Part shown: positions 1-8,350 of the stretch, one piece after another
Layout: each line of letters begins with the position of its first letter
Position numbering within the stretch: the stretch's first letter is position 1
Origin: Uliginosibacterium gangwonense DSM 18521
Lineage (GTDB): Bacteria; Pseudomonadota; Gammaproteobacteria; Burkholderiales; Rhodocyclaceae
Direction: 5' to 3'
Length of the DNA stretch: 64,000 nt
Assembly: GCF_000373965.1 (NCBI RefSeq)
Contig: NZ_KB892863.1
Coordinates: 215,991-279,990, forward strand
Position numbers and translations under genes: made by a program
The notes under the pieces: model-generated
Seen by the model: only the letters and a program-made list of their open reading frames with translations
Told to the model about the DNA's origin: nothing
The model's database searches: none

Positions 1-1511
1 CCAACCCGGATGAGGTGGAACAATTCCTGGCGGCTGTGGGCAAAGTGTTCACACAGGTGATTGTTGACTTCGACTCCCTGCTTGGCGAGTTCGGCATGCA
101 GCACCTGGGTCAATAATGGCACGCAGCCACCACAACCTGTACCTGCTTTGGTCTCAGCCTTGATTGCCGCAACGGTGTGGCAGCCCTTGGCAACCGCTTC
201 GGCAATGCGCCCCTTGCTGACATCGAAGCAGGAGCAGATCTGCGCTGTATCGGGCAGGGCATCCACACCCAGCGCCGGTTTGGCACCCGCATAGGCGGGT
301 AGAATGAGCGAATCTGGATGCGCTGGCAAGGGCATTGCATTGAGCTTCATCTGCAACAGGTTGCCGTAGTCTTCGGTATCGCCTACCAGTACAGCGCCAA
401 GCAGGCGGCTGTTGTCGGCGTCCACCACGATCTTTTTATACACGCCGTTGGCATCGTCCAGATACACATAGCTATGGCTACCCGCAGTGCGGCCATGCGC
501 GTCACCAATACTGCCGACAGAGACTCCCAGCAGCTTGAGCTTGGCGCTCATGTCTGCGCCCGTAAAGGCCGCGTCTGCTTCGCCAAGCAAGTGGGCCACG
601 GCGATCTGGGCCATTTTGTAACCAGGGGCGACCAAGCCGAAAAAGCGCCCTTGCCATGCTGCACATTCTCCAATGGCATAAACATCGGGCGCATTGGTCA
701 GGCAGTGGTCGTCGATAGCGATACCGCCGCGTTCGGCCACTGGCAGACCACAGTAACGTGCCAGCGTGTCTTGCGGACGTACGCCGGTGGAAAAGACGAT
801 AACGTCCACTTCCAGTGACGTGCCATCGGCAAACTCCAGGCGATGCGCACCTTGCTTGCCCTTGTGATGCAGGATCTCACGGGTATTCTTGCTGGTGTGC
901 ACTGTCACGCCCATTGCTTCGATGCGGCGCCGCAGAAGTTCTCCGCCAGCGCGGTCGAGCTGCTCGGCCATCAACATGGGGGCGAACTCAATGACGTGCG
1001 TCTGCAAGCCTAGCGCCTTGAGTGCCCCGGCCGCTTCCAGCCCCAGCAGACCACCACCTATCACCGCACCACTCTTGGCCGTTTTGGCCGCGCGCTGGAT
1101 GGCGTCCAGATCCTCAATGGTGCGATACACATAACAATCGTGATGGCCGCTCCCCGTGATGTTGGGCACCCAAGGGTAGGAGCCGGTCGCCAACACCAGG
1201 GCGTCGTAAGTCAACGTGCGGCCTTGGTTGGATTGGACTGTGCGGGTTACAGGATCAATTGCCTTGACCGCTTCATTGATCAAAACCTTGATGCCGTGCT
1301 TCTCGTAGTAACCTTGCTTGACCAGACTCAGGTCTTCTGCAGTGTGGTGCGAGAAGTAGGAGGACAGGTGCACGCGGTCGTAGGCAACACGCGGCTCGGC
1401 ACAGAAGATTGTGACCTCATACTGCGTCAATCCTCCTTTGTCGACCAATTCCTCCACATAGCGATGGCCTACCATGCCATTGCCAACAATGACTAACTGC
1501 CTTTTTTTCAT
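1..1511 (-). CDS. nirB: Assimilatory nitrite reductase [NAD(P)H] large subunit, 5' part
   Basis: NirB reduces nitrite to ammonium in the cytoplasm with NAD(P)H, using FAD, an Fe-S cluster and siroheme. The gene starts at 1511 (MKKRQLVIVGNGMVG) and runs off the left edge after about 503 codons. The visible part has the N-terminal FAD/NAD(P) oxidoreductase fold: a GNGMVG dinucleotide motif at the start, a second glycine-rich motif (IGGGLLGLEA) near residue 150 and a YAIGE-type FAD motif near residue 290. A BFD-like [2Fe-2S] segment follows, with CSC and CGGC cysteines near residues 420-470. The siroheme-binding sulfite/nitrite reductase domain would lie outside the window. The family is known to pair with NirD, which would also lie outside. 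Nothing looks truncated apart from the window edge. Confidence 0.95.
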   Translation of the reverse strand, partial: MKKRQLVIVGNGMVGHRYVEELVDKGGLTQYEVTIFCAEPRVAYDRVHLSSYFSHHTAEDLSLVKQGYYEKHGIKVLINEAVKAIDPVTRTVQSNQGRTLTYDALVLATGSYPWVPNITGSGHHDCYVYRTIEDLDAIQRAAKTAKSGAVIGGGLLGLEAAGALKALGLQTHVIEFAPMLMAEQLDRAGGELLRRRIEAMGVTVHTSKNTREILHHKGKQGAHRLEFADGTSLEVDVIVFSTGVRPQDTLARYCGLPVAERGGIAIDDHCLTNAPDVYAIGECAAWQGRFFGLVAPGYKMAQIAVAHLLGEADAAFTGADMSAKLKLLGVSVGSIGDAHGRTAGSHSYVYLDDANGVYKKIVVDADNSRLLGAVLVGDTEDYGNLLQMKLNAMPLPAHPDSLILPAYAGAKPALGVDALPDTAQICSCFDVSKGRIAEAVAKGCHTVAAIKAETKAGTGCGGCVPLLTQVLHAELAKQGVEVNNHLCEHFAHSRQELFHLIRV

Positions 1512-1645
1512 TTGACCAGACTTTCAACATTGAATGCAGGTAGGTGGCCAATGTAGTGGGAGGCGAATCCTTTATCTGCCTCCGGGCCCCTTCGGTACTT
1601 AGGGTAGGGAGCACGCAAGGCTGTTTCCTTGTTTCACGTCAAGGA

Positions 1646-1855
1646 AAAATCCTGGCAAATTACATCAAAGGCAAGAGTGCCATCTCGATTGCACGTCGGT
1701 TCAATGGGCGAAGCAGGAATTTTGGTGGTGAGAATTTCTGGGCCAGAGGGCACTTTGTTTCAACGGTGGGTCTGGACGAGGAGATGGTTCGAGCCTACAT
1801 CCGATACCAAGAGAAGGAAGGCGAGCATTATGACCAACTGCAGTTGGGCATGTGA
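1646..1855 (+). pseudogene. tnpA: Remnant of IS200/IS605-family TnpA transposase (C-terminal part)
   Basis: The last 70 codons of an open frame match what I know of the C-terminus of Y1 (HUH) transposases of the IS200 family: IKGKSAISIAR, then FWARGHFVSTVG, then an E-rich helix ending QLQLGM. The N-terminal part with the HUH motif is missing. The sequence just upstream gives no recognisable transposase. The fragment lies between two minus-strand genes and is followed at once by hairpins typical of IS200/IS605 right ends. It is most likely a dead fragment with no activity of its own. Confidence 0.8.
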
Positions 1856-1857
1856 TA

Positions 1858-1935
1858 GCCGCCTTCAGGCGGCACATGTAGCAGCCCCTTTGAGGGGCTA
1901 ACAAATTAAAGCCTCCGGCTTTGCCGGGGGATGCT
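1858..1935 (+). mobile_element. Right end of IS200/IS605-like element (three hairpins)
   Basis: Three stem-loops follow the tnpA stop codon in a row: GCCGCC-TTCA-GGCGGC at 1858-1873, AGCCCC-TTTGA-GGGGCT at 1883-1899, and a CCGGC-TTT-GCCGG stem inside 1911-1935. Subterminal hairpins of this kind are the recognition structures of single-strand transposing IS200/IS605 elements. They may also act as a transcription terminator for the leftward ccmI gene ending at 1945. The left end of the element was not found. Confidence 0.65.
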
Positions 1936-1944
1936 TACTTTCTA

Positions 1945-3225
1945 TCAGGAATGCAGATGATCAATATTGATTAGTACGTCTTTGGCATTTTTCTCTACGG
2001 CGATCATTCCGCTTTCGGGATCTCCCGAAGCGGGGGTTGCGTTGCCGCTGGACGAGATGCGTGCACCAACGTGGAGGTTCTCAGGAACCGGGCGTTCAGA
2101 CATGATGAGTGGGGTGTTGGTGAAATCGAATTTCGCGGGTAGGTCCGCTACCTTGAGGCGTATTGCGGCAAGTGGCGGGCCACCTTCGCCTGAACGAGCA
2201 AAGATGAAAACAGTACTGTCGGCAGCAACTTGCTTGGCAAGGTCTGGCGAGAGTTTGATCGTACCACTGATGCCGATGGAGGCACTGGCGGGTGAAGCCG
2301 CTGCAATTTCATTGGACGTGGTTTTGAGGGGTTGCACTGCAGGCGAGGCTAGCTGTTCCTGGCCGAGTTTTGTACGGATTTCATTGATGTTGGCACGAAT
2401 TGTCTCGATATCTGGATTATCCGCCGGCATATGGGCGAGCATGCGTTCCCATAGTTGTCCGGCGGTGGCATATTGTCCCCGGTTGAAGGCGAGTGAGGCA
2501 GAGAGGTTCAGCGCCTTGAGATGATTGGGGGCAATCTGTAAGGCTTTTTCAATCAGTTTGGCGGGTTCCTCGTCAAGATTGCCGCCGTGCGTACTGGCGA
2601 GAGAGTCCGCCAGATCGGCCAATAGATCTGGGTCGTTGGGCATACGGGGCAGCAGGTTCCTGAAGATTTTTTCGGCTTCAGCATGACGCCCAAGGTAGGC
2701 ATAGGTGCGGCCAAGCATGAACCAACCTTCTAGGTCGTCAGGCTGTTTCTCCAATCGAGCAGAGAGTTTGCTTGCCATGTCTTCAAGGTTGGTATGTGCG
2801 TTGCCCGTCATCTCGCCAGGTACGGCCGACATGGTTGCGACCGATGCTGGATAGGTAATCGCAGTGGGTGTTCCGGTTGCTACGTAGAGGCCAGCAGCGA
2901 TACATGGCAACAGAATGCCGAGCGTCAGCGCCCATCGGCGTGGAAACCCCTGAGTGGCGACAGTCGCGGAGGTGGTATTGCTTGCCTCTAGCGCGCGAAG
3001 TGCAATTTCCTCAGAACTCTGTTGATGGGTGGCGGTATCAATACGTCCTGCAGCAAGCTCAGCATCCAGTTCTGTTTGCTGGTCGCGCAATAAGGCCAAA
3101 GTGGCTTCGTTTTGGGATGCCGTTAATCGGGCTTGCGCACGTTGACGCAGAAGCGGCCACATCAAGAAGGTAAGTGCCACCGCAACAAGCATCAGCGCGG
3201 CGAGAATAAAGAGAACGATGTTCAT
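1945..3225 (-). CDS. ccmI: Cytochrome c biogenesis protein CcmI (heme lyase, apocytochrome-binding TPR subunit)
   Basis: CcmI holds apocytochrome c for the CcmF/CcmH heme ligation complex in the periplasm. The 426-residue product starts MNIVLFILAALMLVAVALTF, an inner-membrane anchor. A cytoplasmic loop with a typical LRDQQTELDAELAAGRI segment and a second membrane span (near residue 100) follow. About four TPR-like helices (FMLGRTYAYLGRHAEAE and similar) and a C-terminal extracytoplasmic domain come next. I chose the start at 3225 because it forms an ATGA overlap with the ccmH stop and gives the anchor directly at the N-terminus. The gene is the last of a ccmF-ccmH-ccmI run and probably shares its transcript. 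Confidence 0.92.
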   Translation of the reverse strand: MNIVLFILAALMLVAVALTFLMWPLLRQRAQARLTASQNEATLALLRDQQTELDAELAAGRIDTATHQQSSEEIALRALEASNTTSATVATQGFPRRWALTLGILLPCIAAGLYVATGTPTAITYPASVATMSAVPGEMTGNAHTNLEDMASKLSARLEKQPDDLEGWFMLGRTYAYLGRHAEAEKIFRNLLPRMPNDPDLLADLADSLASTHGGNLDEEPAKLIEKALQIAPNHLKALNLSASLAFNRGQYATAGQLWERMLAHMPADNPDIETIRANINEIRTKLGQEQLASPAVQPLKTTSNEIAAASPASASIGISGTIKLSPDLAKQVAADSTVFIFARSGEGGPPLAAIRLKVADLPAKFDFTNTPLIMSERPVPENLHVGARISSSGNATPASGDPESGMIAVEKNAKDVLINIDHLHS

Positions 3226-3737
3226 GTACGATCCTGTTTTGGAGTGCCCGAGGCATTGAGTAGGGCACGTGCGGCATCCAGGGATTCCTTGCTCAGTGCT
3301 TCGGCATGTTGGTGGCGTTGCCTGGCCAGACTGAAGGCCAGCCATCCAATGCCGCCGAACAGCAGTAGCGCGGGGCCACCCCAAAGCAGCAGGGTGTAGG
3401 GTCGATAGGGGGGACGATAAAGAATGAAATCGCCATAGCGTTGTACCAAGTAATCGGTGATCTCCTGCTCACTACGACCAGCGGCTAGTTGCTCGCGGAT
3501 CTGGTTGCGGAGATCCTGCGCCAAGCCAGCCTGCGAATCGGCAATCGTCTGGTTCTGGCATACCAGGCAACGTAGCTCTGTGGAAAGAGCGTCCACGCGT
3601 GCCTCAAGCGCCGGGTTGTCTGCTACGGGGCGTGCTTCAGTTGCCTGGGCGAACCCCGTGTGCATGGAAAGGATAAGGAGGAGACATATCCTGAAAAAGA
3701 AACCATACGAGGGTTGTTTCACGATTTCAGCCTTCAT
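3222..3737 (-). CDS. ccmH: Cytochrome c maturation protein CcmH (apocytochrome thiol oxidoreductase)
   Basis: CcmH is a membrane-anchored thiol-disulfide protein that keeps the CXXCH cysteines of apocytochromes reduced for heme attachment. The 171-residue product has an N-terminal signal/anchor, the family motif LRCLVCQN with the redox pair C57 and C60, a helical bundle (LRNQIREQLAAGRSEQEI, YGDFILYRPPY) and a C-terminal membrane span (TLLLWGGPALLLFGGIGWL). The start at 3737 follows the ccmF stop by one base, and the stop overlaps the ccmI start. The usual neighbour ccmG (dsbE, a thioredoxin-like protein between ccmF and ccmH) is absent here. Confidence 0.93.
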   Translation of the reverse strand: MKAEIVKQPSYGFFFRICLLLILSMHTGFAQATEARPVADNPALEARVDALSTELRCLVCQNQTIADSQAGLAQDLRNQIREQLAAGRSEQEITDYLVQRYGDFILYRPPYRPYTLLLWGGPALLLFGGIGWLAFSLARQRHQHAEALSKESLDAARALLNASGTPKQDRT

Positions 3738-3738
3738 C

Positions 3739-5730
3739 TTAACTCGCAGTGTCTGCCGCGAGTTGGGCAGATGCATCTTTGGGCGTTTTGCGTCGAGCCA
3801 TCCGGTAGCGGCGGTCACTGGCCGCAATGGCTCCGCCAGCTGCCATCAGGAGGCAACCGAACCAAATCCAGCAGACAAATGGTTTGCTGTAGATGCGCAG
3901 TATCCATGCCGAATTATCGAGTTCATCGCCCATCGAAACATATAGATCCATAATGCCATTAGTATGGATGGCGGCCTCTGTCATGGGTGTGCCTGTGGTG
4001 CGATAAACGCGCTTTTCCGGTTGCAGTGTAGCGATCTCGCTTGCGTGGCGAGTGATCTTGATGGTCGCACGCGTCGAGTCGAAGTTCGGCCCCGCGTAGT
4101 CTTCGATGTTCGTCATGGTGAAATCGTAACCTGCCAGATGAGCCGTGTCGCTAATGCGCATCTGCACATCGATGTTGGATTCCAGACCACGTACCAGGGT
4201 CACCCCCAGTATGAAAACGGCAATTCCCATATGTGCCAGCCACATGCCCCACCAGCCACGCGGAATACCAAGCAGGCGGTCGAACCATTTACCGCGTTGG
4301 GTATCTTTCACACGTTGTCGTAACTGCTGGACGCTGACCACTATGACCCAGGCGGCGAGGCCGAGGCCAACTGTCATTTTCCAGCCGGGCACTCCAGCCA
4401 TCCATGCAAGTGCTGCGGCAAGTACAACGGTGATGAGCAGTAGCGCCCGTAGATTGGGCAGCAGGGTAGAGAGTTTATGGCCTTTCCAGTGCAGGAGGGG
4501 GCCAATGACCATGAAGAAGATCACGGGCGCCATGAGGGGGAGGAACACCGCCTCAAAGTAAGGTGGGCCGACAGAAATTTTTCCTATGCCCAGCGCATCG
4601 ACCAGTAATGGGTAGAGTGTGCCGAGTAGTACCGATGCGGCGGCGCTCAGCAGTAGAACGTTGTTGAGCAGCAACGCTGTTTCGCGCGATACGTTCTGGA
4701 ATCGTCCTCCGCTGGACAGGCTGGGGGCACGCCAGGCGAAGAGTACGAGTGAGGTACCGATGACGAGAATCAATAGGGCCAGGATGAAGAGACCACGACG
4801 CGGATCGGCGGCAAAGGCATGAACCGATGTGAGTACGCCAGATCGGACGATGAAGGTGCCTAGCAGCGACAGCGAAAATGCGCCGATGGCCATCAGCACG
4901 GTCCAGCTGCGGAACGCGCCGCGTTTCTCGGTGACGGCCAGTGAATGGAGTAGCGCAGTGCCCACCAGCCAAGGCATGAAAGAAGCATTTTCAACCGGGT
5001 CCCAAAACCACCAGCCTCCCCAGCCCAGTTCGTAATAAGCCCAGCGTGAGCCAATCGCAATGCCCAATGTCAGGAAGATCCATGCGGCGGCGGTCCAGGG
5101 GCGGGTCCACCGTGCCCAGGCTGCATCAAGTTGGCCACTCAGCAGCGCGGCGATGGCAAAGGCAAAGGCGACCGAGAAGCCGACATAGCCCATGTAGAGC
5201 AGCGGCGGGTGGATGATCATGCCTGGGTCTTGTAGCAGGGGATTGAGATCCCCGCCTTCCAAGGCAGCCGGAAAGAGGCGCTGGAAGGGATTGGAGGCAA
5301 TCAGCAGGAAGGCGAAGAAGCCAGTGCTCACGCATCCCATGACGCCCAGTACGCGTGCCACGAATACTTCAGGTAGCGCCCGTGAAAACTGTGCCACGGC
5401 AGCGGTCCACAATGAAAGGATGAGCCCCCAGAGCAACAGCGAGCCTTCGTGGCTGCCCCATACGGCGGTGATGCGGTAGGCTAGCGGCGTCTGCGTGCTG
5501 GTGTGGCTGGCGACATAGAGCACTGAAAAGTCTTTCAGGATGAATGCAATCGTCAACACCAGAAAAGCGAGCCCGACGAACAGAAATTGAGCAAAGGCGG
5601 CAGGGCGTGCCACGTTCATCATGGTTGTGTTGTTGTGCCATGCACCAAGCAGCGGTAGTACGGCTTGTGCGAGTGAAATGCACAAAGCGAGGACCAGCGC
5701 AAAGTGCCCGAGTTCTGGAATCATTGTCAT
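3739..5730 (-). CDS. ccmF: Heme lyase CcmF/NrfE family
   Basis: CcmF is the integral membrane core of the cytochrome c synthetase; it takes heme from holo-CcmE and ligates it to apocytochromes. The 663-residue product has full family length and many membrane spans. It carries the tryptophan-rich WWD heme-handling motif (WGGWWFWDPVEN, residues 237-248) and conserved flanking histidines, H94 in WGSHEG and H174 in IIHPP, with a further His in SGVLTSVHAF. The start could be the ATG at 5730 or the one two codons later. It lies 75 bp downstream of the outer-membrane protein gene of the multiheme cluster, on the same strand. ccmA-E and ccmG are not in the window, so this may be a dedicated heme lyase (NrfEFG-like arrangement) or part of a split ccm set. 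Confidence 0.94.
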   Translation of the reverse strand: MTMIPELGHFALVLALCISLAQAVLPLLGAWHNNTTMMNVARPAAFAQFLFVGLAFLVLTIAFILKDFSVLYVASHTSTQTPLAYRITAVWGSHEGSLLLWGLILSLWTAAVAQFSRALPEVFVARVLGVMGCVSTGFFAFLLIASNPFQRLFPAALEGGDLNPLLQDPGMIIHPPLLYMGYVGFSVAFAFAIAALLSGQLDAAWARWTRPWTAAAWIFLTLGIAIGSRWAYYELGWGGWWFWDPVENASFMPWLVGTALLHSLAVTEKRGAFRSWTVLMAIGAFSLSLLGTFIVRSGVLTSVHAFAADPRRGLFILALLILVIGTSLVLFAWRAPSLSSGGRFQNVSRETALLLNNVLLLSAAASVLLGTLYPLLVDALGIGKISVGPPYFEAVFLPLMAPVIFFMVIGPLLHWKGHKLSTLLPNLRALLLITVVLAAALAWMAGVPGWKMTVGLGLAAWVIVVSVQQLRQRVKDTQRGKWFDRLLGIPRGWWGMWLAHMGIAVFILGVTLVRGLESNIDVQMRISDTAHLAGYDFTMTNIEDYAGPNFDSTRATIKITRHASEIATLQPEKRVYRTTGTPMTEAAIHTNGIMDLYVSMGDELDNSAWILRIYSKPFVCWIWFGCLLMAAGGAIAASDRRYRMARRKTPKDASAQLAADTAS

Positions 5731-5805
5731 ATCACCGTATGCGTAGGCGCGATGCCCATGTTGAAGCTTTGTTGCTGCATGAAATCGTTTTGTTGCATGT
5801 TGTTT

Positions 5806-8271
5806 TTAGAAATCTAGACGGTATCCTGCCGAGATGTAATAGCGCGTAGTGTCTTCACTTTGGGTCGGGCCATTTGTCTTGGTATCCTCCAGGGCACTAT
5901 CGAGTTCAAAACTCTGACCATCGGTGCGACGGTAGGTCACACGCATACCAGGGGTGATCCGCCGTAGCCGGGTTTGGAACACGTCGAGCTGGCGGTAGTA
6001 ACGCAGAGATGGCTCAAGCACCCATTTTTCCCAATACACGCCTAGATTGCTCAGCGACAGGCTGTAGCCTTTATAGTCCCGGCTGCGCAGGACTCCTACA
6101 TTGAAGGCGGTGATATCCTGTCGCTTGTAGAGGTTGCTGCCAATCACCTGGAAATTGATGTTGTAGACGTCTCCAGTGGCAGTTGTTGCAGGGAGATCTG
6201 CGGTGGCGGGTAGGGCGCCGACGCGGGAGTCGCGTAGATCAACGCCAACCTGCCAGTGATCGGTCAACTGGCGTGTCACACCAGCAAAAGCCATTTCGGC
6301 GACCGCAGTGTGGTCACGCGCCTGGGCCTTGATGTCATTGATGGTCGTGGTTTTCTTGAGTTCGTCGATTGTGGCGATCGTTGAGCCAATCAGCGCGTTT
6401 GAACTCTGCAATGCCGGAGTCATCCGTCGATCAAGCAGCACGTTCCAGGTGTTGGCTCCAGAAGTGTAGCTGCCTTGGAGCATGAAGATATTGACTGCCT
6501 TGTAATACATGTCGTAGTCAACAAGGCTGTAGGCCGAGCCGGATTCCGAGAAGAAACGCACTTCACTGCCTGCAGCACGGCGATCGGTAATGCCGTCAAT
6601 GCGTTGGGTGATGAAATAGGTGCTACCGCTCCAATGGTCGTCAAAGGTGCCTGCATCCAGACTGGTACCCGCGAAGGTACGTGTGCTTTTGACATAATCG
6701 TCATGCGGTGAGCCGAGTATGATGTTTGCCTTCCACTTCTGTGCAAACTGGTAGCCAGTATTCAGGCCATCCATTCGACCCAGTACGCCGCCGCCTGGGC
6801 TGGATTGGCGCCCAATTCGCGCATTGATCTGGGTGGGGGCGTTTTTCATGTCATAGTAAGCTGCCGTCAGACGGTTCCGGTTGTGCCCGTCGGTCAGAAA
6901 GTCCCGCGTATAGGAATCCCGAAATACCAAACGGTTATCTGTGGTTTCGCTACGCCAGCGTGCGTTCAGGTCTACATTGCTGACCAGAGCGGATTGGTCG
7001 GTGCCGCTGAAGCTAGCCTTGTCGATTGTTGTGGCATTGACTACACGGGTTTCTGACTGTGTGGAACCCCGGTAGTAGTATTGCGACACGCTCCCCCCAG
7101 CCGTGAAGGGGATCGGAGACAGGCGCTGGTTACTGCCGCGTGCGCGGTTGGTGCTTGCGCTGGCTGTGCTGGTGCCTAGGCTATCCAGGCGTTTTCGCAC
7201 CTCATTGGCGTAAATTCCACTCGGGTAGAGCTTGATGTAGAGTTCGTATTCAGCCCGGGCCTTGTTGTATTCGCCATTGTTCTCACGTGCGCGACCGACC
7301 AGGGATTGCGCCGCCTCGGAACTAGAAGAAGGGGGGAGTTGCAGCAACTGGTTGAGTGTCTGGATAGCGTTTGTATAGTCCTTGGCGTTGATAGCGCTGC
7401 GTGCGCTTGCCAAAAGCATTGCCGACTGCTTTTCGATTTCGTCCGGGCTGAGTTGGGCTGGCGTGGGCGACGCAATTTCTGGAGGAACCGCTAAGGGTGA
7501 CAAAGGCGCAGTGGGCAGACTAGGAGATGTTTCCCCTTGCTTACTCTGGGGGATGACGGCAGCCACGGTTGTTTGGCTATCACCTATTTTTTCAATGCGT
7601 GCCTGCGGGAAGGCTCGGGTGAGCATGGGCAGAAATTTCTGTGCATCGGTCTGCGTGTCAAAATAACCTAGACTCAGGCGGTATAGTGTTGCTCCCTTGT
7701 CTGTGAGGCGTTCGTTGAAGAGTGTGAAATCGTCTGCCGCAGAGGGCAAGGGGCTGTTCTGCTCAATTGGCTTGTCGGATTGTTCAAGTACGATAGCATA
7801 GCGAACCGGTGTAGTTTCGTCCCTGGTAATAGGTTTGGTGGTGCCTGCTTCGATTGGCAGTCGCAGGGTGATGCTGCGGTTATCGTTGCCAGGCCCCATC
7901 TTGAAACTGACCGGACGTGCGAATTGGAACTGGATAAGTTTGACCAGCGATCTGGCCTGACCCGCGCCAAAAATGATATTTGCATCAGGAATCACTCCTT
8001 GGCCGTCGACTCTGCGAGCCTCACTGCCAATGTCCCGGATATCGCTTGCATCTCCGACGACCTGTACTTCAAGCTTGATCAGCTCGCCGCTGCTGGCTGG
8101 GGAATGGCGCATATATTGGATGGCGGTATTGAAACTCAAGGTGATGACCGCCGTGTCGCCTTGTTGCGAGAGCTTGACGTTATCGAGCAATTGCGCAAAT
8201 GCATCAGGAGCAAGAGCGGACAGGAAAAACGCCGTCAGGAAGATAGTTGATCGGTGTGTCAGCTTACTCAT
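5806..8271 (-). CDS. Outer-membrane beta-barrel protein with AMIN-like, SPOR-like and TPR domains (putative porin of cytochrome conduit)
   Basis: This 821-residue protein has a signal peptide (cleavage after AFA, near residue 26). A beta-rich segment resembling AMIN domains (about 30-145), a SPOR-like segment (LYRLSLGYFDTQTDAQKF, about 193-240), a proline-rich linker and TPR-like helices (about 283-366) follow. From about residue 390 the sequence alternates as in amphipathic strands, rich in Y, R, D and T, and ends GYRLDF with the terminal phenylalanine typical of BAM-inserted barrels. I infer an outer-membrane porin of 20 or more strands with a periplasmic N-terminal module. It sits directly downstream of two giant multiheme cytochrome genes, which suggests a sheath for electron transfer across the outer membrane. 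Function is not proven; it could also be an export channel. Confidence 0.75.
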   Translation of the reverse strand: MSKLTHRSTIFLTAFFLSALAPDAFAQLLDNVKLSQQGDTAVITLSFNTAIQYMRHSPASSGELIKLEVQVVGDASDIRDIGSEARRVDGQGVIPDANIIFGAGQARSLVKLIQFQFARPVSFKMGPGNDNRSITLRLPIEAGTTKPITRDETTPVRYAIVLEQSDKPIEQNSPLPSAADDFTLFNERLTDKGATLYRLSLGYFDTQTDAQKFLPMLTRAFPQARIEKIGDSQTTVAAVIPQSKQGETSPSLPTAPLSPLAVPPEIASPTPAQLSPDEIEKQSAMLLASARSAINAKDYTNAIQTLNQLLQLPPSSSSEAAQSLVGRARENNGEYNKARAEYELYIKLYPSGIYANEVRKRLDSLGTSTASASTNRARGSNQRLSPIPFTAGGSVSQYYYRGSTQSETRVVNATTIDKASFSGTDQSALVSNVDLNARWRSETTDNRLVFRDSYTRDFLTDGHNRNRLTAAYYDMKNAPTQINARIGRQSSPGGGVLGRMDGLNTGYQFAQKWKANIILGSPHDDYVKSTRTFAGTSLDAGTFDDHWSGSTYFITQRIDGITDRRAAGSEVRFFSESGSAYSLVDYDMYYKAVNIFMLQGSYTSGANTWNVLLDRRMTPALQSSNALIGSTIATIDELKKTTTINDIKAQARDHTAVAEMAFAGVTRQLTDHWQVGVDLRDSRVGALPATADLPATTATGDVYNINFQVIGSNLYKRQDITAFNVGVLRSRDYKGYSLSLSNLGVYWEKWVLEPSLRYYRQLDVFQTRLRRITPGMRVTYRRTDGQSFELDSALEDTKTNGPTQSEDTTRYYISAGYRLDF

Positions 8272-8290
8272 GCGTCAATATTCCTTTTCC

Positions 8291-8308
8291 GCGCCGCAGT
8301 TGCGGCGC
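8291..8308. other. Perfect GC-rich hairpin between cytochrome and barrel genes
   Basis: GCGCCGCA and TGCGGCGC form 8-bp perfect arms with a 2-base centre (or 7-bp arms around AGTT). On the minus strand it lies just before the GGAAAAGGA ribosome-binding site of the barrel gene that starts at 8271. There is no T-run, so a simple intrinsic terminator is unlikely. It may protect or process the message between the genes. A small AACGATCGTT palindrome sits about 12 bp further upstream in transcript terms. Confidence 0.45.
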
Positions 8309-8350
8309 CTGGGTCAGATAACGATCGTTTACAACAACGTGAAAGTAGGG

